Below, in pieces: positions 8,610-17,847 of a stretch of 64,000 nucleotides of DNA. Made by a program: the position numbers and the translations under genes. The notes under the pieces are model-generated. The model had not been told where the DNA came from, did not search any database, and was given only the letters and a program-made list of their open reading frames with translations. The stretch is from Caldicellulosiruptor saccharolyticus DSM 8903 (lineage in GTDB: Bacteria; Bacillota; Thermoanaerobacteria; Caldicellulosiruptorales; Caldicellulosiruptoraceae). The stretch covers positions 2,568,501 to 2,632,500 of the forward strand of contig NC_009437.1 of assembly GCF_000016545.1 (NCBI RefSeq). Reading direction: 5' to 3'. Every line of letters starts with the position of its first letter. Position 1 is the stretch's first letter.

Positions 8610-9384
8610 CTTTTTCACCCTTTATCACTTTTACAACTTCTTTTGCAATCTCCTGATGATTAGTAAATCCTGTTAGCTCATTGAAAAGCTGCTCTAAATT
8701 ACTTTGTTTAAGTTTCTGTGCAAGTTCTTCAAAAGGACCGTCTGCAACAATTGTACCTTTGTTTAAGAGAATAATCCTGTCGCTCACTTTCTCAACAACT
8801 TCCATAATATGAGAAGAGTAAAAAATGGTTTTGCCCTCTTTCTTTAGTTCTTTCATAAGCTCTTTGAAGATTGTTGCTGAGTTTGCATCAAGACCTGTCA
8901 AGGGTTCATCAAAGAACAAAAGGTCTGGGTTGTGAATTAAGCTTGAAATAATTGCAAGTTTTTGTTTCATACCTTTTGAGTATGTAGAAAGCCTTGAATT
9001 TATAGCATCTTTCAAATCAAAAATTTCAATGAGCTCTAACGATCTTTTTTTAACTGTCTCCTCATCAAGACCGTAAAGCTGACCCACAAAATTTAAGTAT
9101 TCCATTGCCGTAAGACTTTCATAAAGCTCAATGACCTCTGGAACATACCCTATTTTCCTTTTGTAAAGATACTTTCCTCTAATGTCCTCACCAAAAATCT
9201 CAACCTTGCCTTTGTAATTTGTAATAATCCCCAAAAAGATTTTAATTGTAGTGCTCTTGCCTGCTCCATTTGGTCCGATGTACCCTATAATCTGCCCAGC
9301 CTCAACTTCAAAGCTGATTCCATTTAGCACATTTCCCTGACCATAGTCCATGTAAAGCTCACTTACAGACAAAATTTTGCTCAA
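8599..9384 (-). CDS. ABC transporter ATP-binding protein
   Basis: A 261-residue ABC ATPase. It shows Walker A G-P-N-G-A-G-K-S-T-T (about residues 36-45), the Q-loop region, an unusual signature Y-S-K-G-M-K-Q-K in place of L-S-G-G-Q (typical of CcmA/drug-export ATPases), and Walker B L-L-F-F-D-E-P-L-T-G-L-D. The start chosen is TTG 9384, directly after AAGGTGAT. It energises the downstream permease, with which it overlaps. Confidence 0.88.
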   Translation of the reverse strand: MSKILSVSELYMDYGQGNVLNGISFEVEAGQIIGYIGPNGAGKSTTIKIFLGIITNYKGKVEIFGEDIRGKYLYKRKIGYVPEVIELYESLTAMEYLNFVGQLYGLDEETVKKRSLELIEIFDLKDAINSRLSTYSKGMKQKLAIISSLIHNPDLLFFDEPLTGLDANSATIFKELMKELKKEGKTIFYSSHIMEVVEKVSDRIILLNKGTIVADGPFEELAQKLKQSNLEQLFNELTGFTNHQEIAKEVVKVIKGEKDEG

Positions 9385-9449
9385 TTTTATCACCTTTGAA
9401 ATCAATTGTTTTTACAAAATAATAATACCACAATTAGCTTCGTTTAAAA

Positions 9450-9494
9450 ACAAAAAGGCTAAAACCTCTGTTTCCCCATCCAGAAGCTTTAGCC
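9450..9494 (-). terminator. Terminator after the CE7 esterase gene
   Basis: GGCTAAA (9488-9494 in complement) pairs with TTTAGCC (complement of 9457-9463) around a 24-nt loop and is followed on the minus strand by TTTTTGTTTTT. Confidence 0.75.
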
Positions 9495-9528
9495 CTAATA
9501 AGCATTATTATTCAACTCTCTTTTATCC

Positions 9529-10494
9529 TCATTCTAACATCTCCATAAGATACATAAATATTCTGTCATTCAAGTAGAAAATCTGTTCATGTCCAAAGTC
9601 AGGATAAATTAGCATTTGCTTTTTGCTCTGAATCTTGTTATACGCAGCAAACTGAGTAGATGGCGGGCATATTGTGTCCATTAACCCTGTTACCATCAAA
9701 ACTTCTGCCTTTATCCACTTTGCAAGGTGCTGAACGTCTATGTACCCAAGTTTTGTAAATATTTCATCTTCCCTTTCATGAAGAGGGTCTCTAAACCTGA
9801 AATATGTTCTAATTTCTTCATACGCATCCTTTGCAAGGTCCATCTCCCACACTCTTTTGTAATCACACAAGAAAGGATATACTGATATCACTCTTGATAC
9901 ATAAGGTGAAAGCGCACCACACGCCAGTGCCAAGCCACCACCTTGTGAAAATCCCATTGCGGCAATTTTGCTGCTGTCTACATCTGGCATATTGGCAATT
10001 ATCTTTGCAAGCTCAGCTGTGTCCAAGAAAATCTGTCTGTATAAAAGGTCTTCTTTGTCTCCATCTAAGCCTCTTATAATATGTCCATGGACAGTATTTC
10101 CTTTGACCCCGCCAACATCTTCTGAATAGCCATTTTGACCTCTCACATCCATTGCAGCAACTACAAAACCAGCTGCTGCCAAAGCAAACTTGTCGCTCCA
10201 ATCACCTGAATACCAAGCATATCCATGAAAACTTAACACTGCTGGGCAAGGTTTTTCAATCTTTTTGGGCTTTATAAGTTGTGATCTTATTCTCGCACCT
10301 TTTACCCCTGTGAAATAGAGGTTGTAGCACTCTGCATAAGGTGCTTCAATTGAAGTTTCTTTTACAATTTCAACCTGCGGATCAACATCGTCCATCTCTT
10401 TTAAAGCTTTTTGCCAGTATTCGTCAAAATCGGGCGGGCATGGATTTGTTCCCATGTAGGTTTTGAGCTGATCAAGCGGCATATCAAATACCAT
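9529..10494 (-). CDS. axe: Carbohydrate esterase family 7: acetyl xylan esterase / cephalosporin-C deacetylase
   Basis: A 321-residue intracellular alpha/beta hydrolase that removes acetyl groups from short acetylated xylo-oligosaccharides. All CE7 marks are visible: R-G-Q near residue 117-119, nucleophile Ser in G-F-S-Q-G-G-G near 183-188, Asp in G-L-M-D-T-I-C-P-P-S-T and His in G-H-E near the C-terminus. Length matches the family (about 320). ATG 10494 follows AAAGGTGG at good spacing and gives the usual N-terminus; the longest frame starts inside the ribosome binding site. No signal peptide, so it acts after uptake of oligosaccharides. Confidence 0.93.
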   Translation of the reverse strand: MVFDMPLDQLKTYMGTNPCPPDFDEYWQKALKEMDDVDPQVEIVKETSIEAPYAECYNLYFTGVKGARIRSQLIKPKKIEKPCPAVLSFHGYAWYSGDWSDKFALAAAGFVVAAMDVRGQNGYSEDVGGVKGNTVHGHIIRGLDGDKEDLLYRQIFLDTAELAKIIANMPDVDSSKIAAMGFSQGGGLALACGALSPYVSRVISVYPFLCDYKRVWEMDLAKDAYEEIRTYFRFRDPLHEREDEIFTKLGYIDVQHLAKWIKAEVLMVTGLMDTICPPSTQFAAYNKIQSKKQMLIYPDFGHEQIFYLNDRIFMYLMEMLE

Positions 10495-10621
10495 AACTGA
10501 ATCTACCACCTTTCGTTTTTGTTCTCATCTTTTATTTTACAACTACTGGTGGCAGCAGTTATATCTTAATTTTTTTAGGCTTGTCTCAATATTTTGATAA
10601 AATCTGTCCATTCTCTTATCA

Positions 10622-10662
10622 AAAACAAAAAGGCTGCTACACGCATTTTCTGCAACAGCCTT
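10622..10662 (-). terminator. Terminator of the fru-ptsHI operon
   Basis: On the minus strand AAGGCTGTTGCA (from the ptsI stop codon) pairs with TGTAGCAGCCTT and is followed by TTTTGTTTTT. The stem includes the stop codon. Confidence 0.8.
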
Positions 10663-12331
10663 AATTGTTAGCTCTTTGCAAGTACATATTTATTTTATCT
10701 TCTTCAGCCTCATAGTTCACATCTAATATTCTTTTTTTAATACTCAAGACCTTTGCCGGATTTACACTGAGTTCATCGATCCCAAGACCAATCAATATTG
10801 GTACAATTTCTTCATCAGAAGCTATCTCTCCACAAACCCCAACTTCTTTTCCTTTTTTGTGCGCATTTTCAACTGTCATTTTAATTAACCTCAAAACTGC
10901 AGGATTTAATGGGTCATACAAGTATGAGACCTTTTCATTTGTCCTGTCAATTGCAAGTGTATATTGAATAAGGTCATTTGTGCCAATGCTGAAAAAGTCT
11001 ACCTCATCGGCAAGAATGTCTGAAACAAGTGCTGCAGCAGGAGTTTCAATCATTATACCAATTTCTATTTTTTCTGAAAACTCAATTCCCTGTTTTTTCA
11101 ATTCTTCTTTAGCTTCTTGCAAAATGCTTTTTGCCTCTTTTAATTCGCCAGCAGTGGTTATCATAGGGAACATTATTTTTAGATCCCCATAAACTGATGC
11201 TCTCAAAAGCGCTTTTAGCTGGGTTTTAAACAGTTCCCTATGACCTAAACAAAGCCTTATTGCTCTGTAACCTAAAAATGGGTTGAGCTCATTTTCTATG
11301 TTCAAATACGGAATATTTTTGTCTCCCCCAACATCCAATGTTCTTATAATAACAGGCTTCCCTTCCATCTTCTCAAGCACAGCTTTGTATGCAGCAAACT
11401 GCTCATCTTCTGAAGGTGGTGAACTGCGGTTCATAAACAAAAACTCTGTTCTGAAAAGTCCAATTCCCTCTGCGCCATTTTTTATCGCAATCTCAGCCTC
11501 ATCAGGAAGAGCGATGTTGGCATACACCTTAATTCTTTTGCCATCCTTAGTTTTAACTTCTGTTGCAACAAATCTTTTTAGTTCTTCCTTTTTCTTTTTT
11601 TCCTCGTTCATTCTCTTTTCATATTCTTCAAGTGTCTGCTTATCAGGGTTGATTAAAACTGTGCCTTGATATCCATCTACAATTACAACATCACCATCTT
11701 TTATTTTCTCAAGAGCACCTTTTACACCTACTATTGCAGGAATCTCATATGTTCGGGCAATTATAGCTGTGTGAGATGTCTTTCCACCCTGTTGAGTTAC
11801 AAAACCAGCTACTCTTGTTTTATCCATCTGAGCAGTTTCAGAAGGTGTCAAATCCTCAGCCACAATAATACTACCCTCAGCAAGATTTTTTAAATCTGCC
11901 TCTGAATGACTTTCATCACTAAGAATTCTGATAAGCCTTTTAGACACATCCTTAATATCGCTTGCCCTCTCTCTCATATACTCATCATCCAAGCTCAAGA
12001 GCAAGCTTTCATAAAACTTTGCTGACTCATCAACTGCCCACTCTGCATTTGTGCCTTGCTGTATCTTTTCTTTCACCATTTTGACAAACTCAGGGTCATC
12101 AAGAATTAAAAGGTGTGCATCAAATATCATGGCTTTATCTAAGCCGAGAGTTTGCTCTGCATGCTTTTTTATATCTGAAATCTCTTTTTTAGCTTTATCA
12201 ATAGCCTCTATAAATCTTTCTATCTCTGTTTCGGTATTATCAACGCTGTAGCGTTTTATGCTATATTCTTTTTTGACAATTACAGCTTTCCCAATTCCAA
12301 TTCCTTCTGATACAGGTATTCCTGTGATCAT
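10661..12331 (-). CDS. ptsI: Phosphoenolpyruvate-protein phosphotransferase (PTS enzyme I)
   Basis: A 556-residue soluble enzyme that autophosphorylates from PEP and passes phosphate to HPr. Domains in order: HPr-binding/swivelling N-domain with the active-site His in G-G-K-T-S-H-T-A (about residue 187), and the C-terminal PEP-binding TIM barrel with G-I-G-L-F-R-T-E-F-L and the catalytic Cys in V-G-V-C-G-E. Length is normal. It is the last gene of the fructose operon, 24 nt after ptsH, so the general PTS proteins are expressed with the fructose enzymes. Confidence 0.96.
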   Translation of the reverse strand: MITGIPVSEGIGIGKAVIVKKEYSIKRYSVDNTETEIERFIEAIDKAKKEISDIKKHAEQTLGLDKAMIFDAHLLILDDPEFVKMVKEKIQQGTNAEWAVDESAKFYESLLLSLDDEYMRERASDIKDVSKRLIRILSDESHSEADLKNLAEGSIIVAEDLTPSETAQMDKTRVAGFVTQQGGKTSHTAIIARTYEIPAIVGVKGALEKIKDGDVVIVDGYQGTVLINPDKQTLEEYEKRMNEEKKKKEELKRFVATEVKTKDGKRIKVYANIALPDEAEIAIKNGAEGIGLFRTEFLFMNRSSPPSEDEQFAAYKAVLEKMEGKPVIIRTLDVGGDKNIPYLNIENELNPFLGYRAIRLCLGHRELFKTQLKALLRASVYGDLKIMFPMITTAGELKEAKSILQEAKEELKKQGIEFSEKIEIGIMIETPAAALVSDILADEVDFFSIGTNDLIQYTLAIDRTNEKVSYLYDPLNPAVLRLIKMTVENAHKKGKEVGVCGEIASDEEIVPILIGLGIDELSVNPAKVLSIKKRILDVNYEAEEDKINMYLQRANN

Positions 12332-12355
12332 ATATATTTATACCTCCATCTTTTT

Positions 12356-12616
12356 CTACTCATTCAAACCTTCAAGAAGTTTTACTAAAGTATCTAAAGC
12401 CTCTTTTTCATCTTCACCAGCAATCTTTAAAGTAATCTCATCACCTTTTTTGGCTCCTATTGCCAAAATATTTAATATGCTTTTTGCATTCACTTCTTTG
12501 CCGTCTTTGACGATAAATATATCACTTTTAAATTTAGCCGCCTGTGTGACAAATATGCTAGCAGGTCTTGCATGAAGTCCTGTTGGATTTTGCAGAATAA
12601 CTTTTGCCTCAACCAT
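12356..12616 (-). CDS. ptsH: Phosphocarrier protein HPr
   Basis: An 86-residue HPr. His15 is in T-G-L-H-A-R-P-A-S, which accepts phosphate from enzyme I. Ser46 is in N-A-K-S-I-L-N-I, the regulatory site used by HPr kinase in Bacillota for carbon catabolite repression. Strong ribosome binding site TTGGAGGG. Placed between the fructose IIBC and ptsI genes. Confidence 0.96.
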   Translation of the reverse strand: MVEAKVILQNPTGLHARPASIFVTQAAKFKSDIFIVKDGKEVNAKSILNILAIGAKKGDEITLKIAGEDEKEALDTLVKLLEGLNE

Positions 12617-12650
12617 TTTATTCCCTCCAAGGCATAAAATTTATTTTTAC

Positions 12651-12676
12651 AAGAAGAAAAGGCAGGCTGCCCTGCC
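12651..12676 (-). terminator. Weak intrinsic terminator or processing hairpin between the IIBC gene and ptsH
   Basis: On the minus strand GGCAGG-GCAG-CCTGCC (12661-12676) is followed by TTTTCTTCTTG. The stem is short but GC-rich with a 4-nt loop, so it could lower ptsHI readthrough relative to fructose genes or protect the upstream message. Confidence 0.5.
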
Positions 12677-12682
12677 CTACCT

Positions 12683-14044
12683 TTATACCTTTTTAGGTTT
12701 CAAGGCCGAAACCATAAGTGCTGTCACAATGGTACCTATCAAAATTGCAACTGCATATAATGGCAAATTACCAACTGCATTTGGAATTGGCAAAACAAAT
12801 ATTCCACCATGAGGCACTGCTAATGTGGCTTTAAACAATATGCTCAAGGCAGAAGTCACAGCTGAACCTACCATTATAGATGGAATAACTCTAAGTGGAT
12901 CAGCTGCAGCAAACGGGATTGCACCTTCGGTTATAAATGAAATTCCAAGGAAGAAAGCAGCCTTTCCTGCTTCTCTTTCTTCTGTTGTAAATTTATCCTT
13001 TGCTATCAAGGTTGCAAGTGCCAAACCAAGTGGTGGTGTCATACCTGCTGCCATCACTGCAGCCATTATTGTTGATGGCTGACCTGCTGCCAAAGTTGAT
13101 ACCGCAAAAGTATATGCGGCTTTGTTAACAGGTCCTCCCATATCAAACGCCATCATAAGACCTAAAATAATTCCAAGTAAAACAGCACTGCCACTGCTCA
13201 TGCTTTTGAGCCATTCTGTCATTGCTTTATTTAAAGCTGCAACAGGTTCGCCTACAACATATATCATACCCAAACCAATAATCAATGTTGACAAAACAGG
13301 CAGGATCAATACCGGCATCAAACCTTCCATTGTTTTTGGTAGCTTTATGGTTTTCTTAAGCCATGCAACTAAATACCCGGCTGCAAACCCTGCAACAATG
13401 CCACCTAAAAAACCTGCTCCAAGCTTATTTGCTAAAAGCCCACCTATCATTCCTGGTACAAGGCCAGGCCTGTCTGCAATTGAAAATGCTATAAAGCCAG
13501 CCAGTATTGGAACCATGAGATAAAACGCACTACCACCGCCTATGTCCATGAGCGCTGCTGCAAGTGTTCCTTTTTGTTCAAAAGCTTTGATACCAAACGC
13601 AAAGGATATTGCAATTAAAATGCCACCTGCGACAACAAAAGGAATCATATAAGAAACACCTGTCATCAAATGCTTGTAAACACCAGTTGCTTTTTCTTTT
13701 GCTTCTTTCTTGGCCTCAAAGACCTTATCAACATAGTCCTTCTTCTCCATGTTCATAGCCTTTGTAATAAGCCCTTTGGGGTCTTTGATAGCATCCTTCA
13801 CACTTGCTCGTACAATTGGCAATCCTTGGAATCTGTCTTCATCAATCTTTGTGTCGCATGCAAGTATTACTGCATGTGCCTCTTTTAAGTCTTCCGGTGT
13901 TATCTCATTTTCTGCGCCAACAGACCCTCTTGTTTCGACCTTGATCTCAACCCCAAGCTCTTTTGCCGCCATTTGAAGTGCCTCTGCTGCCATGTACGTG
14001 TGAGCAATCCCAGTGGGGCAAGATGTTACTGCCACAATCTTCAT
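12683..14044 (-). CDS. fruA: Fructose-specific PTS enzyme IIBC
   Basis: A 453-residue fused IIB-IIC transporter. The IIB domain (about 1-100) starts with T-S-C-P-T-G-I-A-H-T, where Cys9 is the phosphorylation site of fructose-family IIB. After a charged linker (K-K-E-A-K-E-K-A) comes the IIC domain (about 125-450) with eight to nine membrane helices. It imports fructose with phosphorylation to fructose-1-phosphate, matching the kinase two genes upstream. Ribosome binding site AAGGAGG. No IIA domain is fused; the IIA is the separate gene 18 nt upstream. Confidence 0.93.
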   Translation of the reverse strand: MKIVAVTSCPTGIAHTYMAAEALQMAAKELGVEIKVETRGSVGAENEITPEDLKEAHAVILACDTKIDEDRFQGLPIVRASVKDAIKDPKGLITKAMNMEKKDYVDKVFEAKKEAKEKATGVYKHLMTGVSYMIPFVVAGGILIAISFAFGIKAFEQKGTLAAALMDIGGGSAFYLMVPILAGFIAFSIADRPGLVPGMIGGLLANKLGAGFLGGIVAGFAAGYLVAWLKKTIKLPKTMEGLMPVLILPVLSTLIIGLGMIYVVGEPVAALNKAMTEWLKSMSSGSAVLLGIILGLMMAFDMGGPVNKAAYTFAVSTLAAGQPSTIMAAVMAAGMTPPLGLALATLIAKDKFTTEEREAGKAAFFLGISFITEGAIPFAAADPLRVIPSIMVGSAVTSALSILFKATLAVPHGGIFVLPIPNAVGNLPLYAVAILIGTIVTALMVSALKPKKV

Positions 14045-14062
14045 TTTTTAATTCCTCCTTTT

Positions 14063-14512
14063 TTAATTTTGCTCAAAAGCTTTAATAAGATCATCAAAAG
14101 ACTTAGCATTATATAGTTTTTCCCTAACATCTTCATGCATAAGTTTTCTTGAAATAAAGCTTAACACATGAAGATGTGTATCAGCAGCGTTATCAGGGAC
14201 AGAAATCAGAAAGAAAATATGAGTAGGTTTTCCGTCCATAGAGTCAAAGTCCACTCCACTTTTGGATACACCAAAAGTTATACAAGGCTCTAAAACAGAA
14301 CTATCCTTCCCATGTGGAATTGCTATTCCCATTCCTATTCCAGTTGAAAACTCTTCTTCTCTTTTCATTACAGCTTTTTTGAATTTTTCTTTATCTGTAA
14401 GTTTTCCATCGTTGTAAAGAATGTCAATTAATTCATCAATAACCTCTTCCTTTGTTTTAGCCTTTAAATCAAAACATAGTCGGTTTGGTGAAAACAACTC
14501 TTTTATATCCAT
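14063..14512 (-). CDS. Fructose-specific PTS enzyme IIA
   Basis: A 149-residue soluble IIA of the fructose/mannitol family. The active His is in I-A-I-P-H-G-K (about residue 69), flanked by the conserved S-T-G-I-G-M-G block. It carries phosphate from HPr to the IIB Cys9 encoded by the next gene. It starts 4 nt after the fruK stop codon, so translation is coupled. Confidence 0.92.
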   Translation of the reverse strand: MDIKELFSPNRLCFDLKAKTKEEVIDELIDILYNDGKLTDKEKFKKAVMKREEEFSTGIGMGIAIPHGKDSSVLEPCITFGVSKSGVDFDSMDGKPTHIFFLISVPDNAADTHLHVLSFISRKLMHEDVREKLYNAKSFDDLIKAFEQN

Positions 14513-14516
14513 AACA

Positions 14517-15449
14517 TCATCCCAACCTCTCTAATTCTATTTTTTTAAAATAGTAATCTACCTGGTTTTTCTCAGGTGCTCTAACACCTTCTTTTGATAT
14601 CTTTGCCGCTGCGCAAGCACAGGCAAGCCTAAACATCTCTTTCTCAGACATCTTTTTAAAAATACCATAAGCTATTGCTGCAACCATTGAATCACCAGCA
14701 CCCACTGTACTTTTGACATCAACTTTGAAAGGTTTTGCATACAAGGCTGTACTTTCGCTTACAAAAATTGCTCCATTTGCACCCATTGAAACCAAAACAA
14801 TTTTTAGCCCCATCTCAATTAGCTTTTTTGCTGATCCTATAACCGAATTTATATCGTTCTCATCTACATCAAAAAGAGTTTTAAACTCATGGATGTTAGG
14901 CTTTATGACATCTGGCCTTGCCTCAACACCACTTTTTAGAGCTTGCCCCTCTGCATCAAAGATTACAATTGCCCCTTTTTGCTTTAGCTTTTCAATCATC
15001 TCAAAATACATTTCTTCATCGGCATTTGCAGGAAGGCTTCCTGATAGAACAAAAATGTCATCTTTTTTAGCTGTATTTTCTATTTTTTCAAACAAGGACT
15101 GTTTATCATTTTCGGTTATCTCAAATCCGGGTTGATTCAAATCGGTGTACTCTTTAGTCTCTAATTCAACAATCTTTATATTGGTGCGTGTAAGCCCCTT
15201 GACAAATATAAAGTCATTTTTTATTCCAAACCTTTGAAGGTACTTTAAAAACCACTCTTTATTCTCTTCACCAAGAAAGCCCAAAGCAATTGACTCTTCC
15301 CCTAAAGCCTTTATAACCTTAGACACGTTTATCCCTTTGCCGCCGGCATCAATCATATAGTGGTTGCTTCTATTTACCTGTCCTTTTTCAAGCCTATCGA
15401 TGTATATTGTCATATCAACTGCAGGATTTAATGTAACAGTGTATATCAA
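14517..15449 (-). CDS. fruK: 1-phosphofructokinase
   Basis: A 310-residue PfkB-family sugar kinase converting fructose-1-phosphate to fructose-1,6-bisphosphate. The N-terminal signature T-L-N-P-A-V-D and G-G-K-G-I-N-V-S (substrate binding) and the C-terminal G-A-G-D-S-M (catalytic Asp and anion hole) are clear. Start is TTG 15449 after AAGGTGG. It lies between the regulator gene and the IIA gene in a tight operon. Confidence 0.95.
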   Translation of the reverse strand: MIYTVTLNPAVDMTIYIDRLEKGQVNRSNHYMIDAGGKGINVSKVIKALGEESIALGFLGEENKEWFLKYLQRFGIKNDFIFVKGLTRTNIKIVELETKEYTDLNQPGFEITENDKQSLFEKIENTAKKDDIFVLSGSLPANADEEMYFEMIEKLKQKGAIVIFDAEGQALKSGVEARPDVIKPNIHEFKTLFDVDENDINSVIGSAKKLIEMGLKIVLVSMGANGAIFVSESTALYAKPFKVDVKSTVGAGDSMVAAIAYGIFKKMSEKEMFRLACACAAAKISKEGVRAPEKNQVDYYFKKIELERLG

Positions 15450-15474
15450 TTTTATCTACCACCTTGCAAAATTT

Positions 15475-16233
15475 TTACTCAGTAATAACCTCAACCCCAA
15501 GCGCCTTAAATTCCTGTTTTTGCTTTTCATCCATTTTGTCAGTAATAATATAATTATTTAATCTGTCAACTGGACAAATGAGAGCAAATGTGACTTGCCC
15601 AAATTTTGAGCTATCTGCAACTAAGAATACCTCTTTTGCATTTTCTATCATCGTTCTTTTTACAGCTGCCTCTAAATGAGTGGGAGTTGTAACACCAAAC
15701 TCAATAGATACACCATTTGCAGCAATAAATGCCTTGTCGCATCTGAACTGCTTTAAAGTACTTTGAGTAATATCTCCAACCAAAGCTTTTGTCTTTGATC
15801 TTATCACCCCACCTGTAACAATTACTTCAATATCCTCTCTGTTTGAAAGTTCATTTGCTATATTAACCGAATTTGTTATTACTATTACATTTTTTGCTTT
15901 TATATTCCTTGCTATGTATTGAGTTGTAGTTCCTGAATCTAAGATTATAGTATCTCCATCCTCAATATATTTTGCAGCAAGCTTTCCTATATATTCTTTT
16001 TCTTTTGCGAATCTGTCCTCTTTTTCAGCAAATGATAGCTCAAACGTAGTTGCAAAATTGTTTACTGCCCCACCATGAGTCCTTTTGACAATCCCAAGAC
16101 TCTCAAGCTCATTCAAATCCCTTCTGATTGTTGACTCTGACACACCAAATAGTTTAGCCAGCTCATTTACTTTAACACTCTTTCCCTCTTTTATCATCTG
16201 GGCTATTTTGCTTTTTCTCTCTTCTGCAAACAT
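15475..16233 (-). CDS. fruR: DeoR family regulator of the fructose operon
   Basis: A 252-residue DeoR-family repressor. The N-terminal HTH (about residues 20-45, V-N-E-L-A-K-L-F-G-V-S-E-S-T-I-R-R-D-L) and the C-terminal sugar-phosphate sensor domain (D-S-G-T-T-T-Q-Y and later V-A-D-S-S-K) are typical. It is the first gene of the fructose operon, so it very likely represses it and is released by fructose-1-phosphate, as known for family relatives. ATG 16233 is chosen over an upstream TTG because AAAAGGTGAT is then spaced correctly. Confidence 0.92.
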   Translation of the reverse strand: MFAEERKSKIAQMIKEGKSVKVNELAKLFGVSESTIRRDLNELESLGIVKRTHGGAVNNFATTFELSFAEKEDRFAKEKEYIGKLAAKYIEDGDTIILDSGTTTQYIARNIKAKNVIVITNSVNIANELSNREDIEVIVTGGVIRSKTKALVGDITQSTLKQFRCDKAFIAANGVSIEFGVTTPTHLEAAVKRTMIENAKEVFLVADSSKFGQVTFALICPVDRLNNYIITDKMDEKQKQEFKALGVEVITE

Positions 16234-16253
16234 AGTATCACCTTTTCTCAATT

Positions 16254-16337
16254 ATGCTCATTTTTTATGATTATTTGTGACTTAATATGCTCATTTGTGA
16301 TTGATTTTATTATAGGATATGAAAGTTTTCTTGTCAA
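16254..16337 (-). promoter_or_regulatory. Fructose operon promoter with three operator-like repeats
   Basis: On the minus strand TTGACA (complement of 16332-16337), a 17-nt spacer and TATAAT (complement of 16309-16314) form a consensus promoter. Directly downstream lie three related units, in plus-strand form ATGCTCATTTGTGA (16287-16300), ATGATTATTTGTGA (16267-16280) and ATGCTCATTTTTT (16254-16266). Repeats just past the start point in front of a DeoR-type gene are the expected position for its operators. Confidence 0.8.
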
Positions 16338-16914
16338 GCTATTTTAAACAAAAATTTTTGGCAGACTACATAGAGAAACGTAAAATTTGAACAAAATAAG
16401 CGAACTAATATTGTATAAGGTGTCTATCAAAAAAACTCTAAAGATAGAATAAATTAATTGTGCAAATTAAAAAGGACCGCTGCTCACGCTTAGCGGCCCT
16501 TGAATTTGTATTATTTCCGTATTAGGTCAACTTTCCATTAAATTATAATCTTGTCAATATTAAAAAACATATAAGAACATACTAACAAAAACCTCTTTTT
16601 ATGTTAACTTGTCCCTGGAAATTTCTATGCAAATTTTATCCTGTATTTTTAGAATGTCAAAATCGTTTTTTGATATATTATTTCGCCAATTTTCTGGCAT
16701 AAACTATATTTTTCTTTAAATTGCCTAGATTTTCCCCAATTTTCTCGACTTATAATAAAACAGCTTTTTGCTCAATTAGAAGTTATATTAGAAAATATCT
16801 TAGTGTAAATATTCGCAGGCTTCAAGACAAAAAAGTAGCCTCTTCCTCTTGGTAATAGAGAGACAATGAGTTAAATAGTAATAATTTGAAAATCAGAAAA
16901 ATATCCTTACGCCC
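16338..16914. other. Non-coding stretch with one hairpin
   Basis: No convincing gene on either strand. The only structure I see is an imperfect hairpin AAGGACCGCT/AGCGGCCCTT (16472-16501), terminator-like but with poor T-tracts. The stretch is very AT-rich and borders decayed insertion-sequence DNA. Confidence 0.5.
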
Positions 16915-17545
16915 CTAATTCACTTAAAACTTTTCCAATCTCGCTAAATTCATTTCCATTGTCTCTCGTCACACTCTTGAAAATTTCATTTAATTTGTCT
17001 TCCAATATTCCCCTGAAGCTTTATAAACAAATCTCCGACATGAAAGCTTTCTTTGCTCGATATCACAAAAATCATTCTAAATCGTGTTTTCCTCCCTGTT
17101 AGAGTAACCAATGCACTCTCTGAAGAACGCATGCCGACAAGAAGTATTCTTCTCCCAATGTCCAAACTCTTTCCTGTTATTTGCAGCTTCTTTCCTTTCT
17201 TCTATACTCTTGCCCCTGGGTTTGATTTTTGCTACTCTGGGTTTTGTTTTCCTTGGCTTCAATCTAACTTTAATTGGCAAATCTATGTTTCTTACTTTCA
17301 AAAGCCCTTTTCCTATCCAGTTGTACAAAGTCTTTGTGCAAACCATCTCTTCTTTGCTAAGTCTAAGTTCCTGCCAACACTGTCCAACCACTGCATTCTC
17401 AGTACCATATCTTTTTCAGTATCTTATCTTCTGCAAATTTCAAAAATTTTCCACTTACAAAAGTTTACTTTTTCTGCCACACTTTACCTTTTTCTCATAC
17501 ACAACTTTACCTGTCTGAGCAAAGTATTTTTCAAATGTACTCAGG
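16915..17545 (-). pseudogene. Decayed IS30-family transposase
   Basis: Pieces of an IS30-type transposase can be read on the minus strand in different frames: V-Y-E-K-K-V-K-C-G-R-K-S-K near 17500, K-T-L-Y-N-W-I-G-K-G-L-L-K-V and I-E-E-R-K-E-A-A-N-N-R-K-E-F-G-H-W-E (17150-17320), then F-K-S-V-T-R-D-N-G-N-E-F-S near 16960. These are the HTH-linker and DDE-domain landmarks of the family (the D-N-G-x-E-F block holds a catalytic Asp). Stops and frameshifts separate them, and the N-terminus and terminal repeats are not recognisable, so this is an old, dead copy. Confidence 0.75.
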
Positions 17546-17708
17546 TCGGTTCTAATCCTTTTTTAATTGTTTTTTGTAACAAAATCTATACGCCTTGTTT
17601 AAGTACAAAGGCTTACCAAGCCAATTTTCTAATATGGTAAAGAGTAAAAAGTTTGTGGTATAATTATTGAAGAGAAAAGTTTGTGTTTTGAACAAAGGTG
17701 GGTATAAG

Positions 17709-17847
17709 TTGGAAACAAGCTTTTTAAACAAATATGAATATTACACATACGATGAATTTTTGACCCTTCAAAAAGAGGAAACCCGATTTAAAATTGAATA
17801 TGACAATGGCTTTATCTTTTCTATGCTACCTTCTCACCCAAACCATC
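17709..17847 (+). pseudogene. 5' fragment of a Uma2-family (DUF820) endonuclease-like gene
   Basis: A TTG start after AAAGGTGGG and a TATAAT box near 17658 open a frame reading Y-T-Y-D-E-F-L-T-L-Q-K-E then F-K-I-E-Y-D-N-G-F-I-F and P-S-H-P-N-H. These match the N-terminal ~45 residues of Uma2-type proteins (PD-(D/E)xK-like fold). After the P-N-H codons the frame runs into the complement of a MazF-type gene and similarity stops. The remaining ~130 residues, including the catalytic core, are missing. Confidence 0.65.

Noticed and set aside
17053-17640. Plus-strand 195-residue ORF in the decayed region
   Set aside because: It is the shadow of the minus-strand IS30 remnant and has no recognisable protein pattern.
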